A stretch of DNA of 18,121 nt from an uncultured Bacillota bacterium. Its GTDB lineage: Bacteria; Bacillota_I; Bacilli_A; Erysipelotrichales; Erysipelotrichaceae. The position numbers were made by a program, and so were the translations under genes. This document shows positions 1 through 7,945 of the stretch, in pieces (position 1 is the first letter of the stretch; every line of letters starts with the position of its first letter). The stretch is from contig CALFPO010000091.1 in NCBI GenBank assembly GCA_937919165.1, positions 1 to 18,121 of the forward strand. The letters are read 5' to 3'. The notes beneath the pieces are model-generated. The model saw only the letters and a program-made list of their open reading frames with translations. It was not told where the DNA came from and searched no databases.

Positions 1-1295
1 ACTTCAAGTTCCTGAGCTTTATTGGCAAGAGCCTGGAAGATATTATCGTTGTTCCATAATTCAACATTTTTGAGTGCAGCTTTGGCTTCAGGAAGCAGTT
101 TTGCGGCAATTTCTGAATCTGTTTTTGCTTTCTTGTTTACATAGATATCTGATTGATATTCATCAGCATTGTTGAAGAATGAAATCATGTCCTTGATTTC
201 AGAAAGGGTATTGACTCTATCGTGGATAGCGTTTGCGACAAGCTTATAGTCAAATCCTTCTCCGATTACTTCAGAGATATATGGCTTAACCAATTCGTAG
301 TATCTATCCATATCCATATTTCTTAGATACATGCCATTCATCCAGGTCAATTTATCGATATCGAAGATAGCTCCTGTAGTTCCGATGCGTTTAACATCGA
401 ATGCCTTGCATAGTTCATCGAGCGAATAGATCTCTCTATCTTCACTAGGTGCCCATCCAAGAAGAGCGATATAGTTCAGTATGGCTTCTGGAAGATATCC
501 TTTAGCTACCAGATCCTGAAATGAAGCATCGCCATTGCGTTTTGATAGCTTCTGATGCTCGTCCTTCATTACAGGAGGACAATGGATATAGCGTGGGATG
601 TCCCAGCCGAATGCTTCATATATTAGGTTATATTTAGGCGCAGATGAAAGGTATTCGTTTCCTCTTACAACATCGCTGATGGCCATCATATGGTCATCGA
701 TGACATTGGCGAAGTTGTAGGTAGGGAAACCATCTGACTTCAAGAGAACCATCTCGTCCAAAGTTTTGTTTTCGACAGTGATCGTTCCATATACTTCATC
801 AACAAATGATGTTGTGCCTTCAGGATCGATATTGAGACGGATTACATATTCTTCATTGTTGTCAAGCTTTGATTGAATCTCTTCCTTGCTTAGGTTCTTG
901 CACGGATCGACAAAATAGAATGAATCGCCGGCTGCAGCTCTTTGTGCTTCAACATCTTCCTCTTTGCAGAAGCAGTAATGTGCCTTTCCCATATCCACCA
1001 ATTTATGCGCATATTCGGCATAGATGCCGCTGCGCATGCGGTCTGACTGGACATATGGACCATAGTTTCCGCCGATATCCGGTCCTTCATCATGGAATAG
1101 ACCACATTCTTTCAGGGTTCCGTAGATTATGTCTACAGCTCCTTCGACTAATCTTCCTTGGTCAGTATCTTCAATTCTAAGTATGAAATCTCCATCATCC
1201 TTCTTGGCAATAAGGTAGGCATATAAGGCTGTTCTCAAATTGCCTATATGCATATAACCTGTTGGACTTGGAGCAAATCTTGTACGTATTCTCAT
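1..1295 (-). CDS. gltX: Glutamyl-tRNA synthetase, 3' end cut off by the window edge
   Basis: Charges tRNA-Glu (and in many Bacillota tRNA-Gln for later amidation) with glutamate in the cytoplasm. Translation of the reverse strand starts MRIRTRFAPSPTGYMHIGN and stays open to base 1, about 431 residues of a family usually 480-500 long, so only the end of the anticodon-binding domain is missing. The class I HIGH signature is H-I-G-N at residues 16-19. The KMSKS loop is K-L-S-K-R near residue 248, both normal variants for bacterial GltX. Other family motifs are E-D-T-D-Q-G-R near residue 42 and L-L-K-S-D-G-F-P-T-Y-N-F-A-N near residue 187. The start is set by the GAGGTGAT ribosome site just upstream. 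The gene diverges from the TSCPD-lspA cluster. Identity is secure. Confidence 0.96.
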   Translation of the reverse strand, partial: MRIRTRFAPSPTGYMHIGNLRTALYAYLIAKKDDGDFILRIEDTDQGRLVEGAVDIIYGTLKECGLFHDEGPDIGGNYGPYVQSDRMRSGIYAEYAHKLVDMGKAHYCFCKEEDVEAQRAAAGDSFYFVDPCKNLSKEEIQSKLDNNEEYVIRLNIDPEGTTSFVDEVYGTITVENKTLDEMVLLKSDGFPTYNFANVIDDHMMAISDVVRGNEYLSSAPKYNLIYEAFGWDIPRYIHCPPVMKDEHQKLSKRNGDASFQDLVAKGYLPEAILNYIALLGWAPSEDREIYSLDELCKAFDVKRIGTTGAIFDIDKLTWMNGMYLRNMDMDRYYELVKPYISEVIGEGFDYKLVANAIHDRVNTLSEIKDMISFFNNADEYQSDIYVNKKAKTDSEIAAKLLPEAKAALKNVELWNNDNIFQALANKAQELE

Positions 1296-1313
1296 AGAAA
1301 TCACCTCATGACT

Positions 1314-1322
1314 ATTCTAACA
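1314..1322 (-). promoter_or_regulatory. Extended -10 promoter of gltX
   Basis: On the reverse strand the sequence reads TGtTAGAAT, an extended -10 element, with no clear -35. Transcription starting seven bases past the hexamer would begin at about 1307, on the first base of the GAGGTGAT ribosome site. The leader would be only about 12 nt. This is inference from motif and distance; no start-site data are available. Confidence 0.5.
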
Positions 1323-1358
1323 AAACCATGGCTATTTAACTAGTTGAAACGATATGTA

Positions 1359-1367
1359 TGCTATAAT
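1359..1367 (+). promoter_or_regulatory. Extended -10 promoter of the TSCPD-lspA-rluD cluster
   Basis: The sequence TGcTATAAT is a perfect extended -10 element. The predicted start near 1374 lies inside the GAAGGAGG ribosome site (1371-1378), giving a leader of about 14 nt before the ATG at 1388. A TTGAAA at 1344-1349 is only 12 bases upstream of the hexamer, too close to be a normal -35. The divergent gltX -10 lies about 40 bases away. Confidence 0.55.
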
Positions 1368-1387
1368 TTTGAAGGAGGATTCTACTA

Positions 1388-1645
1388 ATGAAATTCGAAT
1401 ACAGGCCTAGCGGTGTTTGCAGCCAGTTCTATACATTTGATATCGAAGAGAATATCATCAAATCACTTGATGTCATAGGCGGATGTCAAGGCAATCTAAG
1501 AGGCATTTCTAGAATCGTTGTCGGCATGAACATCGATGATGTCATAAAGGCATTTGAAGGTGTTGATTGCCATGGAAAGGGCACATCTTGCCCAGACCAG
1601 ATAAGCAGAGCCTTAAAGGCATTCAAAGAGACGCAGAATCAGTAG
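1388..1645 (+). CDS. Small TSCPD-domain protein, function unknown
   Basis: An 85-residue cytoplasmic protein of the TSCPD-domain family. The defining T-S-C-P-D-Q motif is at residues 66-71. Other conserved cysteines are C11 (G-V-C-S-Q), C33 (G-G-C-Q-G-N) and C61. This cysteine pattern resembles the C-terminal extension of some class II ribonucleotide reductases, and the stand-alone family has no established role; metal or substrate binding through the cysteines is inference. The GGAGG ribosome site lies ten bases before the ATG. The stop codon directly abuts the lspA start (TAG-ATG), so it heads the lspA-rluD transcription unit. Confidence 0.85.
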   Translation: MKFEYRPSGVCSQFYTFDIEENIIKSLDVIGGCQGNLRGISRIVVGMNIDDVIKAFEGVDCHGKGTSCPDQISRALKAFKETQNQ

Positions 1646-2113
1646 ATGCTTTATATCACATATATACTATTTGTAACGCTTATGGTTGCAGCAGACCAGT
1701 TCAGCAAGTATCTGGTCGTAAAGATGATTCCTTTATATGACGAAATCAAGATCATTGATGGCTTTTTTAGTTTGACTTATGTTAGAAACTATGGTGCTGG
1801 TTTTTCAGTACTGCAGAATGAGACCATTCTGTTCAAGGTTATTACGATTGTTGCGCTTATTGTGCTTGCTTATCTTCTGTATAAAAGCAAAAGCAATGAG
1901 ATTGCTTATAGGATTGCTTATCTTCTATTGATAAGCGGAGCAATCGGCAACTTCATTGATAGATGCAGATATGCATATGTAGTCGATTTCCTGGATTTCA
2001 TCTTCTTTGGATGGGATTTTCCGATATTCAACGTTGCGGATTGTTTCATAACGGTTGGGTGTTTCATTCTGATTGTTTTAGCCTTCATGGAGAGCAAGAA
2101 TGCCAAATGTTAA
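1646..2113 (+). CDS. lspA: Lipoprotein signal peptidase (signal peptidase II)
   Basis: Membrane aspartyl protease that removes signal peptides from prolipoproteins after lipid attachment to the lipobox cysteine. The 155 residues carry four hydrophobic segments (about 1-18, 62-80, 89-107, 130-149). Family motifs in order are D-Q-x-S-K (17-21), N-Y-G-A-G-F-S (48-54), G-N-F-I-D-R (101-106), V-V-D-F (112-115) and F-N-V-A-D (128-132). The catalytic pair is D114 and D132. There is no separate ribosome site, so translation is likely coupled to the upstream TSCPD gene. The 3' end overlaps the rluD-type gene by 14 bases. The LRR lipoprotein at 16308 would be one of its substrates. Confidence 0.97.
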   Translation: MLYITYILFVTLMVAADQFSKYLVVKMIPLYDEIKIIDGFFSLTYVRNYGAGFSVLQNETILFKVITIVALIVLAYLLYKSKSNEIAYRIAYLLLISGAIGNFIDRCRYAYVVDFLDFIFFGWDFPIFNVADCFITVGCFILIVLAFMESKNAKC

Positions 2114-3029
2114 GCTGATTGTCGATGAGGATAATGTCGATAGAAGACTTGATTCTTTCCTGGGCGAAATGACGCCTTTATCAAGAACGCAGATTCAGAA
2201 ACTGATTGAAAATAAGAAAATTTTTCTTAATGGCGAATTACCAATAAAGAAAATAAAGACGGTTTTAGGCGATATCATCGAGTTTGAATACGAGGAACAG
2301 ACGCCAACCGACATCAGACCTGAGAATATATCATTGGACATCGTCTATGAAGATAACGATATCATTGTCATAAACAAACCTAAAGACATGGTTGTCCATC
2401 CTGCAGCAGGAAATCCTGACGGAACCATCGTCAATGCTCTTTTGTATCACTGCAAGGAACTTAGCGATATAAATGGCTATTTCAGACCGGGCATAGTGCA
2501 TCGTATCGATAAGGATACAAGCGGCTTGTTGGTATGTGCAAAGAATAATGCTGTACATGTGAATCTTTCTGAGCAGCTTAAGGATAAGACTTGTTTCAGA
2601 AGGTATTACGCTATAGTTTCAGGAACAATAGAGAATAACGAAGGATTGATTGATGCGCCAATCGGACGTAGCGAGAAAGATAGGCAAAGAATGTGTGTCA
2701 CGCCAAAGAATTCCAAGAATGCTATCACCGAATTCATAGTAGTGGAAAGATATGGCGATTCGACCTTGCTGGACGTAGAACTGAAGACAGGAAGGACTCA
2801 CCAGATAAGGGTACATATGGCATACATCAATCATCCCGTCATGAATGATGCCAAATATGGAAAGAGTATTATCGATTCTACAGGCCAATATCTTCATGCA
2901 TATTACCTTTCTTTCATTCATCCTGCAACAAATGAACGTATGGAATTCACTACTGACATGCCTGAATATATGAAGGAATACATCGCTTCAAAAGGAGGAA
3001 AAGGAATTGTTCGACAAAGAGATCTATAA
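2100..3029 (+). CDS. rluD: RluA/RluD-family 23S rRNA pseudouridine synthase
   Basis: Converts specific uridines of large-subunit rRNA to pseudouridine. The 309 residues begin with an S4 RNA-binding domain (about 15-60, R-L-D-S-F-L to I-F-L-N-G). The catalytic domain follows, with I-N-K-P-K-D-M-V-V-H-P (91-101) and the hallmark H-R-I-D-K-D-T-S-G at 134-142, where D139 is the catalytic aspartate. G-R-T-H-Q-I-R-V-H lies near residue 236. The start is supported by GGAGAG at 2089-2094. It overlaps lspA and the next gene by 14 and 23 bases. lspA-rluD pairing is common in Bacillota. The family is certain; the exact target (RluD rather than a paralogue) is inferred. Confidence 0.9.
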   Translation: MPNVKLIVDEDNVDRRLDSFLGEMTPLSRTQIQKLIENKKIFLNGELPIKKIKTVLGDIIEFEYEEQTPTDIRPENISLDIVYEDNDIIVINKPKDMVVHPAAGNPDGTIVNALLYHCKELSDINGYFRPGIVHRIDKDTSGLLVCAKNNAVHVNLSEQLKDKTCFRRYYAIVSGTIENNEGLIDAPIGRSEKDRQRMCVTPKNSKNAITEFIVVERYGDSTLLDVELKTGRTHQIRVHMAYINHPVMNDAKYGKSIIDSTGQYLHAYYLSFIHPATNERMEFTTDMPEYMKEYIASKGGKGIVRQRDL

Positions 3030-4230
3030 GCTTTTCCAGGTAAGCGATGCATTGGTGAACAGCCACAAGTATTCGCAGATTGTCGTAAAAGATCCTGATA
3101 GCGAAAACAACGAAACAAAAGATGAACTTTGGTATCTGAACTACGACAACTCTTACTATCAGGCTATTCGTGTTACATATCATTCCGCAAAGAACTTTAC
3201 TTATGAAAAGGAAAGAATCGAAAAGTATCTTTCGGTTTTCATTAAAGACAAGGATATAGAACACATAAGCTTTCTTGATATCCACATCAGCAGCGACAAA
3301 TTTGATGAGGAACTTGAGGATTACGACTATGTGAACATCGAAGATGGATATTATGACGGCGTTTATCTAAAAGACAAGTATCCTGAATTATATACATGCA
3401 TACGTGAAGTGAATGACGTCAAAAGGGAGATGAAGAGGATCTTGAGCAGAGCAATCTCCAGCAAGAACAACAACCGTTTCCTTAAGAACTATCCGCATTT
3501 CTTTACCTATCTGATCATTGGCATATGCATTTTCATGTATATTGTTTCTTTTTTTCTTGGAAGAAAATATGATGATGCATCAGTATTCATAGCATTGGGC
3601 GCCGATTATAAGACTTTCACTTTAGGCTTGGGCCAGTTCTATCGTCTGATAAGCTGTGCATTCCTTCATGGCAGTTTTATGCATCTATTATTCAATATGA
3701 TTTCTTTATACTCTATAGGCACTTATATTGAACGCACCTATGGGCATATAAGATTTCTTAGCATCCTGTTCTATTCGATAGTGATTGGAGCCTTGACCTC
3801 CGAGATCCTTACGGACAATTCTCTTGTCTTGGGAATTTCGGGTGGCATATATGGATTGTTCATATTCTATGTTATGGACATAATCAAGAACAAGATAATA
3901 AATGTGAATTCTCTGTTGCTTACGCTGCTGATAAACCTTGGCATCAATTTCATGGGTTCGACATCATGGCAATCACATATAGGAGGCATGATAGGCGGTC
4001 TTATGATGTATCTTCTCTTGACAAGCAAGCAGAAACTTGGCCCAGGCATTCTTAGTGCAGTTCTTCTTGGATGCCTATTTGGAAAGTTCTGCATGATCGA
4101 TCATATCGACTCGGCATACCTTGGGACTGACAACAAAGTTTTGCAGATATATAGAGATTTAGGATTGAATAAATACGCCAATAAGCTTGCAGGAAAGCTT
4201 ATTGAAGCTTATGTGAAATATTTCGGTTAG
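3007..4230 (+). CDS. Rhomboid-family intramembrane serine protease with an N-terminal soluble domain
   Basis: Cleaves transmembrane substrates inside the lipid bilayer. Of 407 residues, the first 160 are polar with no recognised domain. A rhomboid core of about six or seven helices follows, starting near residue 166. Catalytic features are H-G-S-F-M-H-L-L-F-N (221-230), G-I-S-G with nucleophile S278, and S-H-I-G-G with H324. The start is a TTG codon, chosen because a strong GGAGG (2994-2998) sits eight bases upstream and the reading frame overlaps the rluD-type gene. A short basic, cytosolic tail follows the last helix. Substrates cannot be told from sequence. Large N-terminal extensions of this kind occur in Bacillota rhomboids such as YqgP, but orthology is not shown. 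Confidence 0.88.
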   Translation: MFDKEIYKLFQVSDALVNSHKYSQIVVKDPDSENNETKDELWYLNYDNSYYQAIRVTYHSAKNFTYEKERIEKYLSVFIKDKDIEHISFLDIHISSDKFDEELEDYDYVNIEDGYYDGVYLKDKYPELYTCIREVNDVKREMKRILSRAISSKNNNRFLKNYPHFFTYLIIGICIFMYIVSFFLGRKYDDASVFIALGADYKTFTLGLGQFYRLISCAFLHGSFMHLLFNMISLYSIGTYIERTYGHIRFLSILFYSIVIGALTSEILTDNSLVLGISGGIYGLFIFYVMDIIKNKIINVNSLLLTLLINLGINFMGSTSWQSHIGGMIGGLMMYLLLTSKQKLGPGILSAVLLGCLFGKFCMIDHIDSAYLGTDNKVLQIYRDLGLNKYANKLAGKLIEAYVKYFG

Positions 4231-4239
4231 GAGAAAACT

Positions 4240-4710
4240 ATGGTCATCACTTGGGATGAATACTTCATGGGTTTAGCCCATCTTTCCGCCTTACGTTCTA
4301 AAGATCCAAGCACACAGGTCGGTGCTTGTATTGTGGATTCAGACAAAAAGGTCGTATCTATCGGCTATAATGGCATGCCTAGAGGCTGTAATGATGAAGA
4401 CTTTCCATGGAATAGAGAAGGAGATATGCTCAACAGCAAGTATGCCTATGTTGTGCATGCAGAACTTAATGCAATCCTTAATTCGCCACGTTCATTGAAG
4501 GATTGCACCATCTATGTATCTTTATTCCCCTGCAATGAATGTGCAAAGGCCATCATTCAATCTGGAATAAAAAAAGTAGTCTATGAATCCGACAAATATG
4601 ATGGAACCGATGCAAATATCGCTTCCAAGAAGATGCTTAGGGCTGCTGGAATTGAACTTGTTCAGCTTCCATACAGCGTCACTTTGGACGTTAAGACCAC
4701 TAAAAACTGA
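4240..4710 (+). CDS. comEB: dCMP deaminase
   Basis: Zinc enzyme that deaminates dCMP to dUMP, supplying thymidylate synthesis. The 156 residues show T-Q-V-G-A-C near 25, Y-N-G-M-P-R-G at 43-49, the zinc and catalytic motif H-A-E (H73, E75), and the second zinc motif P-C-N-E-C (C98, C101). The ATG follows TAGGAGAAA, nine bases after the rhomboid stop, so it is probably the last gene of that cluster. The 3' end overlaps the convergent DUF5662-like gene by 11 bases, with no terminator between them. The symbol follows the Bacillus naming; a role in competence is not implied. Confidence 0.93.
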   Translation: MVITWDEYFMGLAHLSALRSKDPSTQVGACIVDSDKKVVSIGYNGMPRGCNDEDFPWNREGDMLNSKYAYVVHAELNAILNSPRSLKDCTIYVSLFPCNECAKAIIQSGIKKVVYESDKYDGTDANIASKKMLRAAGIELVQLPYSVTLDVKTTKN

Positions 4711-5272
4711 AATTCTTGTCTTTTTTATATGAATTGTATAGGCTCTTGTAGTATTCAAGAGCTTTTTCTTCGCCATTATCCTTCAGGTATTCCAGAAGAG
4801 CTGTAATCTGTCTTGCCGTTTCAGGATTCATGACGTGTATCTCTTTGGAATTTGTGAAGAATTCATATGGATATTCAATCGTATAGTCTTTTTTCTTATA
4901 TACTTTTGAAGCTCCAATCTTGTCGCAAACCGATTCAAGCATATAGTTGAAAGGCATCTTGATGGTGGATAGTTCCGTCTTATTGCTGAGTCTATCGACC
5001 CAATACTCCCAATGATGCTTATTGCGTCCTTTATGATGTAGCCAGCAATCCGAATAGCCTTTAATGGATTTCTCGTAGGTAATAGGTGAACGATAGCCTT
5101 GGAAGTACCTTACGCTTGGCCAGAATTCGGCAAATGAATACTTTGATAGGTCATGGAGAAGACCTTGCTTATATAGGCCGCATCTGAAGCATAGGCTTCT
5201 GACTATCCTGCGATGGGTATTTATCGTATGAAGATGTCCAAATAGCCTTTGTAAGAAATTCATCTCTTGCAT
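4700..5272 (-). CDS. DUF5662-like protein, function unknown
   Basis: A 190-residue soluble protein. It is rich in histidine and aromatic residues: L-L-H-D-L-S-K-Y-S (about 38-46), a Y-F-Q-G-Y-R-S-P block (57-64) and W-L-H-H-K-G-R-N-K-H-H-W-E-Y-W (77-91). This pattern matches my recollection of DUF5662, whose histidines and aspartate suggest a metal-binding HD-type fold. No activity is established. The first ATG (5272) has no ribosome site. The in-frame ATG at 5263 is preceded only by AAGAG immediately upstream. The nearest -10 predicts a start one base before 5272, consistent with a leaderless mRNA. It diverges from nusB across only 48 bases. Confidence 0.75.
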   Translation of the reverse strand: MQEMNFLQRLFGHLHTINTHRRIVRSLCFRCGLYKQGLLHDLSKYSFAEFWPSVRYFQGYRSPITYEKSIKGYSDCWLHHKGRNKHHWEYWVDRLSNKTELSTIKMPFNYMLESVCDKIGASKVYKKKDYTIEYPYEFFTNSKEIHVMNPETARQITALLEYLKDNGEEKALEYYKSLYNSYKKDKNFSF

Positions 5273-5279
5273 AGCAATT

Positions 5280-5288
5280 ATTATAACA
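5280..5288 (-). promoter_or_regulatory. Extended -10 promoter of the DUF5662-like gene
   Basis: The reverse strand reads TGtTATAAT. Seven bases past the hexamer is position 5273, one base before the A of the ATG at 5272-5270, so the transcript is predicted to be leaderless. No -35 is evident. The element lies back to back with the nusB -10, 23 bases apart. Confidence 0.5.
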
Positions 5289-5305
5289 AATTAAAGCATT
5301 GTCAG

Positions 5306-5314
5306 TGCTATAAT
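5306..5314 (+). promoter_or_regulatory. Extended -10 promoter of the nusB operon
   Basis: The sequence TGcTATAAT is a perfect extended -10. A start seven bases past the hexamer falls exactly on the A of the nusB ATG (5321). No Shine-Dalgarno precedes that ATG. It uses the same nine bases as the TSCPD cluster promoter at 1359. Confidence 0.55.
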
Positions 5315-5320
5315 AATTTT

Positions 5321-5704
5321 ATGTTGAATCGCCATGAATATAGGGAAAGAATAGTTTTCGCTCTTTATCAGCACCTCTTGCTAAACAAGAGTACATATGA
5401 TTGCTTCAAGAATAATTTTGAAGATGAAGAAGCAGATGAATTCGTGAATATGATCATGGATGATTTGATCGAAAAAGAAGATATATATATCGAAGAGATC
5501 TCTAAGTATCTGGTTAAATGGACATTCGATCGTCTGAATCTGGTTGAGCAGGCCATATTGCTTGAAGCTGTTTCAGAGATCAAGCTGGGAATCAATGATA
5601 ATGCTGTCGTCATTGATGAGGCCATCATTCTATGCAAAGAATATTGTGATGAAGAATCATTCAAGTACATCAATGGAGTCTTGGACAATATATGCAACAA
5701 TTAA
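5321..5704 (+). CDS. nusB: Transcription antitermination factor NusB
   Basis: Binds boxA RNA with NusE (S10) in rRNA antitermination complexes. The protein is 127 residues, all-helical in character. It starts MLNRHEYRERIVFALYQ, matching the R-x-x-R-E-x-x-x-x-x-L-Y-Q start of the family. It ends with the typical V-V-I-D-E-A-I-I-L-C-K-E-Y and S-F-K-Y-I-N-G-V-L-D blocks. The frame stays open to a TTG at 5267, but the extra N-terminal residues are unlike NusB, so the ATG at 5321 is chosen. That ATG has no ribosome site and coincides with the predicted transcription start. The 3' end overlaps xseA by 13 bases. It is the first gene of the nusB-to-deoB operon. Confidence 0.93.
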   Translation: MLNRHEYRERIVFALYQHLLLNKSTYDCFKNNFEDEEADEFVNMIMDDLIEKEDIYIEEISKYLVKWTFDRLNLVEQAILLEAVSEIKLGINDNAVVIDEAIILCKEYCDEESFKYINGVLDNICNN

Positions 5705-6930
5705 GCGTTTCTGAACTGGTTAGATATCTAAGCTATCGATTAAGTTCGGATGACAATCTTAAAAGAGTAGAAGTCTGCGGAGAGATCTCAGGCTATTGCA
5801 ATAGAAAAGCATACGGATATTATTTTTCATTGAAGGATGAATATGCAGCCATAAGATGCGTATTGTTTTTTAATGGAGCAAAGCTTGATTTTGAACCAAA
5901 GATAGGTGATAAGGTCATTGCCAATGGATACGTAGATATATATGAGAATAGCGGAGATCTGCAGCTTAGGGTCAATAGACTAAGCCTTGATGGACAAGGG
6001 AATCTGTTCCTGCAATTTGAGAAGCTTAAGAAAAGACTAGGCGAAGAAGGATTGTTCGATGAAGACCATAAGATCGAAATTCCTGCATCATATCCGCAGA
6101 AGATAGCTGTTCTTGTAGGACAAGACAGTGCAGCAATGTCAGATGTAAAGACGGCTTTCATGAGAAGATGGCCGATATGCCAAGCTGATTATTATCCGGT
6201 ATTGGTACAGGGAGAGAAAGCTCCAGCTGATATTATTGAAAAGCTTCTTGCTGTAGATAGAATGGGATACGATGCGATTATTCTATGCCGAGGTGGAGGG
6301 TCATATGAAGATCTCTTCTGTTTCAATGATGAAAGTCTTGCAAGATGCATATATGACCTTGATACCTTCATCATTACAGGAATTGGCCATGAACAGGATT
6401 TTACTTTAGCTGACTTTGTGGCTGATAAAAGAGCGGCAACTCCTACAGCTGCTGTTGAACTCATAACGCCAAGAATTGAAGATGTATATCTTGAGATTGA
6501 TGATCTATGCTCAAGACTAGATTCAAGAATAGTCAATATGATGAAAGAATATGCAAATGAGATGTCATATCTTGATGAGAAGCTCAGAAGATATAGCGAT
6601 CGTTTCGCAACATTATCCAAAGATATAGATCATAAACTCGAGAAAACCGAATTGCTTATACATAACAAGATATCCGATAGAATGCACATTGTTTCAAGCA
6701 TTGAGGAAATGTTAAGAATCAAGGCTAAAAATAAGCTATTTGAGCATCAAATGACCTTTAAACGATTAAGTACATTGCTTGAAGCCTATAGCAGCCAAAA
6801 TATCCTAAAAAAAGGTTATACGATTGTCTTTCAAGATGAAAGAATCATCAAGAATAGATCTGATCTGAAGAAAAAGGAATTTGAAATCAGATTCAATGAT
6901 GGCAATATCAAGGCCATAGAAAGGGATTGA
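5692..6930 (+). CDS. xseA: Exodeoxyribonuclease VII large subunit
   Basis: Catalytic subunit of exonuclease VII, which degrades single-stranded DNA from both ends together with XseB. Of 412 residues, about 1-100 form the OB-fold DNA-binding domain (starts L-S-V-S-E-L-V, with Y-G-Y-Y-F-S-L-K-D). The catalytic domain carries R-G-G-G-S-Y-E-D-L at 200-208, G-I-G-H-E-Q-D at 230-236 and R-A-A-T-P-T-A-A-V-E at 247-256. A long helical, coiled-coil-like region runs from about 260 to 370. The final K-K-G-Y-T-I-V segment is typical. No ribosome site is seen; the gene overlaps the nusB end, implying coupling. Length is slightly below the usual 440-450. Confidence 0.97.
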   Translation: MQQLSVSELVRYLSYRLSSDDNLKRVEVCGEISGYCNRKAYGYYFSLKDEYAAIRCVLFFNGAKLDFEPKIGDKVIANGYVDIYENSGDLQLRVNRLSLDGQGNLFLQFEKLKKRLGEEGLFDEDHKIEIPASYPQKIAVLVGQDSAAMSDVKTAFMRRWPICQADYYPVLVQGEKAPADIIEKLLAVDRMGYDAIILCRGGGSYEDLFCFNDESLARCIYDLDTFIITGIGHEQDFTLADFVADKRAATPTAAVELITPRIEDVYLEIDDLCSRLDSRIVNMMKEYANEMSYLDEKLRRYSDRFATLSKDIDHKLEKTELLIHNKISDRMHIVSSIEEMLRIKAKNKLFEHQMTFKRLSTLLEAYSSQNILKKGYTIVFQDERIIKNRSDLKKKEFEIRFNDGNIKAIERD

Positions 6931-6931
6931 C

Positions 6932-7123
6932 ATGAAATTTGAAGAGATGATGAATAGACTTAATGAAATAGTAGATGCGCTTGAATCTAAAGAACTGGAT
7001 CTAGACAAATCAATCAAGCTTTATGAGGAAGGCCTTAAACTATCTAAAGAGATAAAAGATGAATTATCAAAGTTTGAAGAAAAGATCTCTAAACTGAATA
7101 AGGAAAATGAAGATGAACAGTAA
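6932..7123 (+). CDS. xseB: Exodeoxyribonuclease VII small subunit
   Basis: Partner of XseA; several small subunits bind each large subunit. The 63 residues start M-K-F-E-E-M-M-N-R-L and include the family signature L-E-S-K-E-L-D-L-D-K-S-I-K-L-Y-E-E-G (residues 18-35), followed by a basic and acidic helical tail. The ATG follows the xseA stop by one base, with AAAGGGA as ribosome site. It overlaps the ispA reading frame at its 3' end. The length is normal for the family. Confidence 0.96.
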   Translation: MKFEEMMNRLNEIVDALESKELDLDKSIKLYEEGLKLSKEIKDELSKFEEKISKLNKENEDEQ

Positions 7124-7943
7124 TTTCGAGAAGTATATTCTGGACTATCTGAACAGTCAAAGAAATTGTACTATTACTGATGCCATGAAGTATTCCATGG
7201 AAGGTGGGAAGCGATTCAGAGCAAGAATCATCTTTGCGATATTGCAAGGATTAGGAATATGCGAGGAAGAAGGATATGATGCAGGTCTGGCTTTAGAGAT
7301 GATTCAGTCATACTCTCTGATTCATGATGATCTTCCCGCCATGGATAATGATGATTTCAGACGTGGCAGGCCATCTACGCATAAAGCTTTCAGAGAAGAT
7401 ATTGCGATTCTTGCGGGTGATGAATTGCTGACTGATTCCTTCAAGGTGTTGGTTCAAAGCAAGAAATATGATGCGCAGACAAAAGTGAATCTAGTTGAAG
7501 CATTCAGCAGATATGCTGGATTAGATGGCATGGTCTATGGACAGCTTCTGGATGTCACATCTTCCAGCAAAGATATCGATGAGAAGCTATTATTCGAAAT
7601 TCAAGACAACAAGACCGGCGGTCTATTCAAGATTGCCTGTCTATCCGCTATGTTCATAGGAAAGATTGACCGTTATGACTATTATCTAGGCTTAGGTTCT
7701 AGAATCGGCCAGATCTTCCAGAACCAGGATGACCTTTTCGATATGATCAGAAGCGAAGAAGAAACCCATAAATCGAATTCTGACCTAAAGAACGATAAGG
7801 GAACAGCTTTATGTCTCTATTCTATCGATGAGCTCAAAGAACTTATCGATAACGAATTCGAAGAATTAGGATCATATCTGGATGCTGCAAGATTCGATAC
7901 AAGCATGCTGATGGAACTGATAGATATGCTCAAGAATAGATAA
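7113..7943 (+). CDS. ispA: Polyprenyl (farnesyl/geranyl) diphosphate synthase
   Basis: Condenses isopentenyl diphosphate with allylic diphosphates to give farnesyl or geranylgeranyl diphosphate. The 276 residues contain G-G-K-R-F-R-A-R (31-38), the first aspartate-rich motif D-D-L-P-A-M-D (72-78) followed by R-R-G-R-P-S, K-T-G-G-L-F (167-172), and the second aspartate motif D-D-L-F-D (206-210) preceded by F-Q-N-Q. Two in-frame ATGs occur at 7107 and 7113. The AAGGAA at 7100-7105 gives proper spacing only for 7113. The start lies inside the xseB end. The active-site motifs are intact, unlike those of the next gene. Chain length of the product cannot be fixed from sequence alone. Confidence 0.93.
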   Translation: MNSNFEKYILDYLNSQRNCTITDAMKYSMEGGKRFRARIIFAILQGLGICEEEGYDAGLALEMIQSYSLIHDDLPAMDNDDFRRGRPSTHKAFREDIAILAGDELLTDSFKVLVQSKKYDAQTKVNLVEAFSRYAGLDGMVYGQLLDVTSSSKDIDEKLLFEIQDNKTGGLFKIACLSAMFIGKIDRYDYYLGLGSRIGQIFQNQDDLFDMIRSEEETHKSNSDLKNDKGTALCLYSIDELKELIDNEFEELGSYLDAARFDTSMLMELIDMLKNR

Positions 7944-7945
7944 TC

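Noticed and set aside
869..1180. 103-codon open frame on the top strand
   Set aside because: It lies wholly within gltX on the other strand, has no ribosome site and no recognisable features.
1344..1367. TTGAAA plus TATAAT as a standard promoter
   Set aside because: The spacing is only 12 bases; the extended -10 TGcTATAAT explains the site better.
5267..5320. N-terminally extended nusB from TTG 5267
   Set aside because: The added residues do not resemble NusB, and the frame would overlap the promoter and the divergent gene start.
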